Shown here: positions 30,702 through 36,153 of the stretch, one piece after another
Layout: every line of letters starts with the position of its first letter
Position numbering within the stretch: the stretch's first letter is position 1
DNA from: Chlorobaculum sp.
GTDB lineage: Bacteria > Bacteroidota > Chlorobiia > Chlorobiales > Chlorobiaceae
Length of the DNA stretch: 36,153 nt
Direction of reading: 5' to 3'
NCBI GenBank assembly: GCA_013334855.1
Contig: JAAXWU010000011.1
Location: 1 to 36,153 of the forward strand
The notes under the pieces: model-generated
The model's database searches: none
The model's input: the letters and a program-made list of their open reading frames with translations, nothing else
Told to the model about the DNA's origin: nothing
Position numbers and translations under genes: made by a program

Positions 30702-32047
30702 CGGGCCTTGTCGAACAGCGAGCGGGCGGCGTTACTACCGGCTACCCAGCCGGTGGAGAATGCCGCTTGCAGGTTGAAGCCGCCGACCTCGCCCGCGTAA
30801 TCGAGCAGTTCGCCGCAGCAGTAGAGGCTCGGATGGAGTTTCGACTGCATGGTTTTGGGATCGATTTCGCCCAGCGTGACGCCGCCTGCCGACACCTCCG
30901 CCCGGTCGAGCGGCACCTTGCGCACCGTGCCGAGCGCAAGCCGCTTGAGCGTCGAGACGAGGCCGAGGCGCTGCACTCTGCTCAGGCCGCTCATCGTAAC
31001 CTCCTTGTCGATTCCCGCCTGGCGCATAGTTTCGTCAGCGAAGGCGTTGGGAATGGTTGGCGCGTCGGTCGATGAGTCAGGCGCATCGAGACGCTCCGGC
31101 GCAAGCGGGCAGCGTTGCAAAAAGGTGCGCACTTGGCGGGTGCCGTGACGGGCTGCCTCTTCGAGGATGAAGGCTGAGAGCTTGCTCGCCTCGTAGCCGG
31201 GAAAAAGATCGACTGAAATCGTGACCGTCTTGCCTGAAGTGTGCATCGTGGCCACGCTCCGGGAGAGCGAGAGGCAGGCAGGCCCGGAAATTCCCCGGTG
31301 GCTGATAAGCACGTCGCCACGGCGCGAGTCGGACGCGCCTTCGCTGCTCGCTACGAGTAGAATATTACGCAACGTAATTCCGACAAGCTCCGGACTCGGC
31401 GGCACGGTGAAGTAGTTCGGCGCGAGCGCGGGCATGACCTGCGCGATGGCGTGACCCACGGCAGCGGCGATGCGATTGCCATCGCCCGTCGTACCGGCGG
31501 AACCCCACGAAGCGCCGCCCGTGGCGAGAATCACCGCATCGGCCTCGAATCGCCGCTCTCCGGCGTGAACGACGAATCCCGAAGCGCCGCATTCAAGCCT
31601 TTCCACTCGTGCGTTGGTAACTATCGTCGCCGCGCTCTCTTCGAGCATCCGCCGCAAGAGGTCGAGCACCTCGCCCGCCCTTCCTGAAACGGGAAATATC
31701 CGCCCATCTTCACGCGCCTCCGTCTTGAGGCCGTACCGCCCGAACAGCGCCAGCAGGTCGGCATTGCTGAATGAGTGAATAGCGTGACGTAAAAAGCGTT
31801 GTTCGTTTTTTCGGAGGAATCCCTTATCAAGCAACCGTTTTACGTCAGCATCATGCGTCAGATTGCAGTGACCGCCGCCAGAGATGGCGATCTTGTTGCC
31901 CGGCTTCGGATTGCGTTCGAGCAGCACGATGCGCAGCCGCTCGTCGGAGACGCCGAGGCTTCGGGCGGTGCGCCTGGCTGAAATGGCGGCCAGCATCCCG
32001 GAAGCTCCCGCGCCGATGATGAGCAGCGTTGAAGAAGCGCCGCTCAC
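30683..32047 (-). CDS. BaiN/HI0933-family flavoprotein (NAD(P)/FAD-dependent oxidoreductase)
   Basis: A 454-residue two-dinucleotide-binding-domain flavoprotein of the HI0933/YhiN/BaiN family. The N-terminal LLIIGAGASGMLAAISAR is the FAD-binding Rossmann loop. RNPKPGNKIAISGGGHCNLTHD is the family signature, VILATGGASWGSAGTTGDGNRIAAAVGH the middle motif, and FNLQAAFSTGWVAGSNAA with GVTLGEIDPKTMQSKLHPSLYCCGELLDYAGEVGG cut to its core LYCCGELLDYAGEVGG the C-terminal motif. It starts with GTG at 32047 without a clear ribosome binding site, so the start is tentative. Members reduce unsaturated steroids or are uncharacterised; the substrate here is unknown. It overlaps the convergent gene by 19 bases. 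Confidence 0.88.
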   Translation of the reverse strand: MSGASSTLLIIGAGASGMLAAISARRTARSLGVSDERLRIVLLERNPKPGNKIAISGGGHCNLTHDADVKRLLDKGFLRKNEQRFLRHAIHSFSNADLLALFGRYGLKTEAREDGRIFPVSGRAGEVLDLLRRMLEESAATIVTNARVERLECGASGFVVHAGERRFEADAVILATGGASWGSAGTTGDGNRIAAAVGHAIAQVMPALAPNYFTVPPSPELVGITLRNILLVASSEGASDSRRGDVLISHRGISGPACLSLSRSVATMHTSGKTVTISVDLFPGYEASKLSAFILEEAARHGTRQVRTFLQRCPLAPERLDAPDSSTDAPTIPNAFADETMRQAGIDKEVTMSGLSRVQRLGLVSTLKRLALGTVRKVPLDRAEVSAGGVTLGEIDPKTMQSKLHPSLYCCGELLDYAGEVGGFNLQAAFSTGWVAGSNAARSLFDKARQTAQE

Positions 32048-32095
32048 TGGAGAATTAAGGTTGTAGGTATCACGAAATTCCTGGGTTTTTTAGAA

Positions 32096-32131
32096 TAGGA
32101 CTTATAGGTCGTACGGGTCGCATAGGACTTA
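32096..32131 (+). repeat. Nonanucleotide tandem array
   Basis: Four 9-bp units TAGGACTTA, TAGGTCGTA, CGGGTCGCA, TAGGACTTA lie between the flavoprotein gene and the membrane fusion gene. This is the third array of the family also seen at 5494-5547 and 26803-26848. Confidence 0.75.
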
Positions 32132-32165
32132 TGGAAGAGGATTACAAGACAATTTATTTCACTCT

Positions 32166-33335
32166 TCATTTCCCCTGAACGGCTACTCGCATTCCGGGTT
32201 CGAGTTCGTTCGGGGGGTGAATCACCACTCGCTCGCCCTGGCGAAGTCCGCTGAGCACTTCGGCCATGTCGGCTCCGCGCATTCCGAGGCTGACCTTGCG
32301 CACGTTGGCGCGGTCGTTCTCGATGACGAACAGCTCCCAGCCCTCTTTGCCTCTGAAGAGGGCGCTGACCGGCACGCGGAGTACGCGACCGGCCTGGCTC
32401 GTCACGATCCGCGCCTGAATGCGGAAGTTGTCGCCAAGGCGCGGCTCTGGCTTGTCGAGCATCGCGACGATGTTGACCCGTTTCTCCTCGATGCCGAGCG
32501 CGGAAATCTTGGTGAAGGCCGCCGGTTCGATCCGCTTCACCACTCCGGCAAGCGCTCCGGCACCGCCCCAATCCTCGATCCAGACCCGATTGCCCGGCCT
32601 GACCCGCACGGCGTCCGACGAAAGTACGTCGATCACCACTTCGAGCAGCCAGGGATTGCCTATCTCGACGAGTGGCGTGCCCGCCGGAACGACGCGCTCG
32701 CTCTTTTCGACGATGCGCAGCACCTTGCCATCGACCGGCGAATGGACGTCGACCGCCTTGCCGGCGATTCCGGCGTCGATGCGAGCCGTCGCCGCCGATG
32801 CCTGCATCCGCGCCGCCTCGACGGCTGCCGATGCCGCCAGCGCCTCCTTTTCGAGCACCGAAGCTTCCTCGGCGGCAAGTTCGCTGCTCTCCTTCGACAC
32901 CGCGCCTTCGCGGTAGAGCCGCTCATAGCGCCCGGCCTTCAGGCGGGCTTGCGAGAGCCGCACCGAGGCTTGATGCTGCCGCGCCTGCGCCTCGCTCACC
33001 GACGCCGAGGCCGATCCCGCCAGCGCCGCCGATTCACGATATTCGCGAGCATTCTGGTCGGGCGGCAAAATCGCAGCCACTGTCATTCCCGCCTTGACGC
33101 TGTCACCCTCCGTCAGCCCGCTCCGCCGCAACTTGCCCATCACCGGAGCCGAGATGGTGAAGCGGTCAATCACTCTGGTGATCCCCTCATCCTCGATAGA
33201 GACTTCGAGCGGCCCGAAGCTCGCCACGCCCGCATCGACCGGCAACGGCGCGGGCCGGAACGCCAGATAGAGCAGGATCGCGACGGCGGCGGATGAAGCG
33301 GCGACGATGCGTTGTGTTTTACTCAACGGTTTCAT
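32166..33335 (-). CDS. HlyD-type membrane fusion (periplasmic adaptor) protein
   Basis: A 389-residue adaptor linking an inner-membrane transporter to the cell envelope. Residues about 8-26 (TQRIVAASSAAVAILLYLAF) form a signal anchor. A biotinyl-lipoyl-like half (about 60-95, ISAPVMGKLRRSGLTEGDSV and KAGMTVAAILP) is followed by a long Ala/Glu-rich coiled-coil hairpin (about 100-190), the second lipoyl half (VHSPVDGKVLRIVEKSERVV), and beta-barrel and membrane-proximal domains to the C-terminus. It starts one base after the permease stop, so the two are coexpressed. It pairs with the FtsX-type permease as in MacA/MacB- or DevBCA-like exporters. Substrate unknown. Confidence 0.88.
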   Translation of the reverse strand: MKPLSKTQRIVAASSAAVAILLYLAFRPAPLPVDAGVASFGPLEVSIEDEGITRVIDRFTISAPVMGKLRRSGLTEGDSVKAGMTVAAILPPDQNAREYRESAALAGSASASVSEAQARQHQASVRLSQARLKAGRYERLYREGAVSKESSELAAEEASVLEKEALAASAAVEAARMQASAATARIDAGIAGKAVDVHSPVDGKVLRIVEKSERVVPAGTPLVEIGNPWLLEVVIDVLSSDAVRVRPGNRVWIEDWGGAGALAGVVKRIEPAAFTKISALGIEEKRVNIVAMLDKPEPRLGDNFRIQARIVTSQAGRVLRVPVSALFRGKEGWELFVIENDRANVRKVSLGMRGADMAEVLSGLRQGERVVIHPPNELEPGMRVAVQGK

Positions 33336-33336
33336 A

Positions 33337-35700
33337 TCACTCTTTTGTTTTCAGTACGGCGATCATGTCGAGCGTCGCGAGCTTCCGCCCCACAATCACA
33401 CCCGATACAATAGCAACCGTAACCAGAACGGCAAAAGCAAAAAGAAAATTTGCCGGGGTGAAGACCAGCGGCATTCGGTAAAGTTCGGAGCTGAGCGCTT
33501 TTGCCAGCAGCACCGAAAGCACGATGCCGAACAGAAAGCCGAGCGGAATGGCCGCGATGCAGAAAATCGCCTGCTCGCCGAGCAGAATCACCGCGATCTC
33601 GCGCTTCGTCATGCCGAGCACCCGCAGGCTCGACAGCTCTCGCGCCCGCTCCGAGAGCGTGATGCGCGCGCCGTTGTAGATCATGGCAAACGCCAGCACA
33701 CAGGCGAAGGAGGTCAGAATGAAGGTCGAGGTGTTCATGCTTTTGGCGATCATCTCGTCGAAGCTTTTGCGCATCGCTTGCAGCATCATGATGCCGCCCA
33801 CCCCGGGCGTGCGCTTGAAGCGCTCGTACAGCTCCGCCCGCTTCGAGGCATCGATCCTCAGCACCCCGGCGCTGAGTGCGCCGCCATCTCCGGCAAGCCG
33901 GTTCAGCTCGTCGAGCTGCAGATAGGCTGAAATGCCGAGAATTTCGTCGATGGTTCCCGCCACCGGCACATCGACGGAGCGGCGAGCGCCTTGCAGAAAC
34001 TCGACCGTCAGCACATCTCCGGCTTTCACGCCAAGCAGGTCGGCGAGCGTTTTTGTCAGCAGCAGCCCGTGTTCGGGAAGGCTTTGCGGTCTGTCGCGGC
34101 TGTCGATGAGCCGCTGCAAGCCATCGACCCGCTGCAACCCCTTGAGCGTCTGCCGCCGCGAACGGTAGCCGGAGACGAGCCGCACCGGCTCCTCGCGATA
34201 GTACTCCGCTTCGAGCACCCCCGGCATCGAGCTGAAGCTGAAGGCGGTCGATGGCGGCATGGCGTCGTTGAAGATTACTGTGACATCCTCGCGGTGGCGC
34301 GAACCGAACTCGAGTTCGATCATTCGCTCGACCGAATCGTAGCTGTAGCGCCCGGCCACGAGGATGGCCACCGCGAGGGAGATCATCGTCACCGACAGCG
34401 CCGATTTGAAGGGGTGGCGCTCGATGTTGCGCAAGATGATGCGCAATGGCATCGAAAAGCGCCGCGCCACGCCCGTCCTGTCGAGTACGCCTGGCCGGTA
34501 CACCTGCGGCGACTCGGGGCGCATCGCCTCGGCGGGCGGCAGCTTCACGGCTCGCCGCGCCGCCATGAGCGCGCCGCCAATCGCCGCGCCGAAGCTCAGA
34601 AGCACCGCGCCAAGCGCGTTTTCCATGCGGAACACGTAGAGCAGGCGCGGAAAATTGTAGACATCGCCATAGAGCTGCAACAGCCCGGAGCCGAGCCACG
34701 CGCCAAGCCCGGTGCCGACAATCACCCCCGCGACGGTCGGCGCGAGCGCGAAGCCGAGCACGTGCAGCCCCACCGCCTCGTCGTCGTAGCCAATCGCCTT
34801 GAGCACGGCGATCTGCTCACGTTGCGTGCTCACCATCCGCTGAAGCACGATGTTGAGCAGGAACACCGCGACGGCAAGGAAGATCGTCGGCAGCACGGTG
34901 ATCTCCATGCCGAGAATGCGGATCTCGTCGCCGATGAAGCGGTCGGAGAGCTGCTGGTCGCGCCCGTACGCGCCGAGCGAGCCGTAGCGGGCGAACATCC
35001 GGTCGAGCTGGCGGATCGCCTCTTTTTCGGACGCGCCGTGCGTGAGGGTCAGCGACAGATCGTTGAACGCGCCGCTCATGTCGAGCGCCGATTCGAGCGC
35101 CTTCTGGCTCATCCAGAAGATGCCGAAGCGGCGGTTGTCAGGGAAAAACGCTCCCGGCTGCACCTCGTAGATGTACTCCGGCGAAAGCCCGACGCCCACG
35201 ATCACGAGCCGCTTCCACCGCCCGTTGATCACCGCGCCGATCTGGTCGCCTGGCCTGAGCCGGTTCGCCTTCATGAAGGGCTTGCTCGCGATCACCTCCT
35301 CCGGCCTCGCGGGATCGATCATCCGCCCGTCGGCGATGAAAACGCCGTTCAGCGCGGGCGCGTCCCGGTCGGGCAGCGAGACGAGCTGCGCTGTCGCCGG
35401 TTCGTCGAGGCCGGGCACATCGATGGTCACGTTGGTCACGATGCGCGGCGCGACGGTCGCCACGCCCGGAATGCGCCGCGCCGCTTCGAGCGTGAACTCC
35501 GGTGCACGCTTGAGCTGCATGAAGAGATCGGCGAAGCGGAAGCGGCTGTAGTAATCCGCCCGCGTCATTTCAAGCGAGTACTTCACATTGCTCATCGACA
35601 CGAACATGGCAATGCCGCACGCCACCACCGCCGTAACGGCCAGCATCTGCCCCTTCATATGCAGAAGATCGCGCAGCAATTTCCGGTTAAGCTGCCTCAT
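33337..35700 (-). CDS. FtsX/MacB-type ABC transporter permease
   Basis: A 787-residue inner-membrane permease with two FtsX domains. An N-terminal membrane segment (about 15-35, LAVTAVVACGIAMFVS) precedes a periplasmic region. Three membrane segments follow: near 265-290 (VLPTIFLAVAVFLLNIVLQ), around 315-345 (VLGFALAPTVAGVIVGTGLG), and 360-385. A short cytoplasmic linker with PPAEAMRPE comes next, then a second segment near 430-450, a second periplasmic domain, and three C-terminal segments (TFILTSFACVLAFAMIYNG, FCIAAIPLGFLFGIVLSVL, FLFAFAVLVTVAIVSGVIVG). The layout is that of large LolE/DevC-like exporters of the FtsX family. The membrane fusion gene follows one base later. No ABC ATPase gene is adjacent in the window. 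Confidence 0.88.
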   Translation of the reverse strand: MRQLNRKLLRDLLHMKGQMLAVTAVVACGIAMFVSMSNVKYSLEMTRADYYSRFRFADLFMQLKRAPEFTLEAARRIPGVATVAPRIVTNVTIDVPGLDEPATAQLVSLPDRDAPALNGVFIADGRMIDPARPEEVIASKPFMKANRLRPGDQIGAVINGRWKRLVIVGVGLSPEYIYEVQPGAFFPDNRRFGIFWMSQKALESALDMSGAFNDLSLTLTHGASEKEAIRQLDRMFARYGSLGAYGRDQQLSDRFIGDEIRILGMEITVLPTIFLAVAVFLLNIVLQRMVSTQREQIAVLKAIGYDDEAVGLHVLGFALAPTVAGVIVGTGLGAWLGSGLLQLYGDVYNFPRLLYVFRMENALGAVLLSFGAAIGGALMAARRAVKLPPAEAMRPESPQVYRPGVLDRTGVARRFSMPLRIILRNIERHPFKSALSVTMISLAVAILVAGRYSYDSVERMIELEFGSRHREDVTVIFNDAMPPSTAFSFSSMPGVLEAEYYREEPVRLVSGYRSRRQTLKGLQRVDGLQRLIDSRDRPQSLPEHGLLLTKTLADLLGVKAGDVLTVEFLQGARRSVDVPVAGTIDEILGISAYLQLDELNRLAGDGGALSAGVLRIDASKRAELYERFKRTPGVGGIMMLQAMRKSFDEMIAKSMNTSTFILTSFACVLAFAMIYNGARITLSERARELSSLRVLGMTKREIAVILLGEQAIFCIAAIPLGFLFGIVLSVLLAKALSSELYRMPLVFTPANFLFAFAVLVTVAIVSGVIVGRKLATLDMIAVLKTKE

Positions 35701-36153
35701 AAACCGTTAACGATGAGAAGATTCCGCGAAAAATCACCTTTTCCGAAAGTTATCATCCCGAAGCATCGAAAAAAATTGCTTTGCGATTATCGATGATTTC
35801 AATGCAGTCAAGGCAGGGTGTGTCAAAAGAACAATGACGGAGACTGGTCATCGCGAGTCCCGACAAGTCGGGGCGTGGCGATCCATCTTTCTCTGATACC
35901 GCATGGATTGCCACGTCTCTTTGCTCCTCTCAATGACGGTGAATGTACAAGGCTGTTTGGTATTGACTTGACAGTGAAGTGACAACTGACTTTGTTTAAA
36001 CAAATTCCGGATAACGAATATTCCGGATCAATCTTCAACTTCTTATCGCTTCATCACTTCCATGCTTCAGGGAAATTTTGTATTTTCAGCGCTACAGCCC
36101 GTAGATCGCGCTTGAAAAAATGTGTAGCCTTCACGCAAGAAACACTCAAGCCG
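35701..36153. other. Spacer at right edge with palindromic repeat
   Basis: No gene is visible. A full interspersed repeat lies at about 35846-35940, with the arms CATCGCGAGTCCCGACAAGTC and ATGGATTGCCACGTCTCTTTGC cut in the middle by CGTGGCGATCCATC; it is related to the copies at 20159-20239 and 25687-25789. The frame from 36038 down to 35823 (SLRGAKRRGNP) is translated repeat. The last 100 bases may be the leader of a gene beyond the window. Confidence 0.55.

Noticed and set aside
33991-35796. 601-codon open frame on the plus strand
   Set aside because: Antisense to the FtsX-type permease with its membrane segments; the product is His/Arg-rich low-complexity sequence.
35823-36038. 71-codon minus-strand frame
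   Set aside because: Translation of the interspersed palindromic repeat (LRGAKRRGNP), a well-known artefact type.

Overview
The window is chromosomal DNA from a green sulfur bacterium, most likely Chlorobaculum or a close relative. The main evidence is an overlapping bchI-bchD pair (magnesium chelatase subunits I and D of bacteriochlorophyll synthesis) next to lpdA, in a fairly GC-rich genome with weak Shine-Dalgarno sequences and many intergenic short repeats. The genus is inferred from gene content; I could not run a search.

Left third (1-15.6 kb), accessory region. After the 3' end of an ABC-F ATPase gene come three large paralogues (618-3734, 6443-9415, 9988-13104). Each encodes DUF4062 + NACHT NTPase + C-terminal formylglycine-generating-enzyme (FGE)/C-type-lectin-like domain. 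At the C-termini, an aligned 72-nt segment differs at 28 nucleotide sites among the three copies. Every difference is in codon position 1 or 2 and none in position 3. This is the expected footprint of adenine-directed mutagenesis by a diversity-generating retroelement (DGR). Copies 2 and 3 are each followed by a small gene whose N-terminus looks like the DGR accessory protein Avd and whose C-terminus is the in-frame 3' end of the neighbouring alkD-like gene. No reverse transcriptase or template repeat was recognised, so the variable regions would have to be served in trans or be relics. An Old Yellow Enzyme gene and the intact alkD-like gene sit between copies 1 and 2. A two-gene ATPase + PD-(D/E)XK nuclease-like cassette closes the region. 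I read the whole as a diversifying conflict/defence island.

Middle (15.6-25.2 kb), housekeeping: prolyl oligopeptidase, an FMN-reductase-like flavoprotein and an RluA/RluD-family pseudouridine synthase on the minus strand, then lpdA, bchI and bchD on the plus strand.

Right third (25.2-36.2 kb): a 1-kb gene-poor spacer with a candidate small RNA (promoter plus strong intrinsic terminator), a HAD-family 5'-nucleotidase, a thioredoxin/TPR protein, a small outer-membrane barrel protein, a 59-residue unannotated-type small protein, a DUF2141 protein, a repeat-containing cytosolic hypothetical, a BaiN/HI0933 flavoprotein, and an ABC-permease/membrane-fusion-protein pair without an adjacent ATPase.

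Several repeat families run through the intergenic DNA: heptanucleotide arrays (unit TAATGGA) that begin at or next to stop codons, nonanucleotide arrays (CCTATAAGT-like), interspersed palindromic elements, and a 183-bp MITE-like unit. No rRNA, tRNA, CRISPR array or complete insertion sequence was seen.
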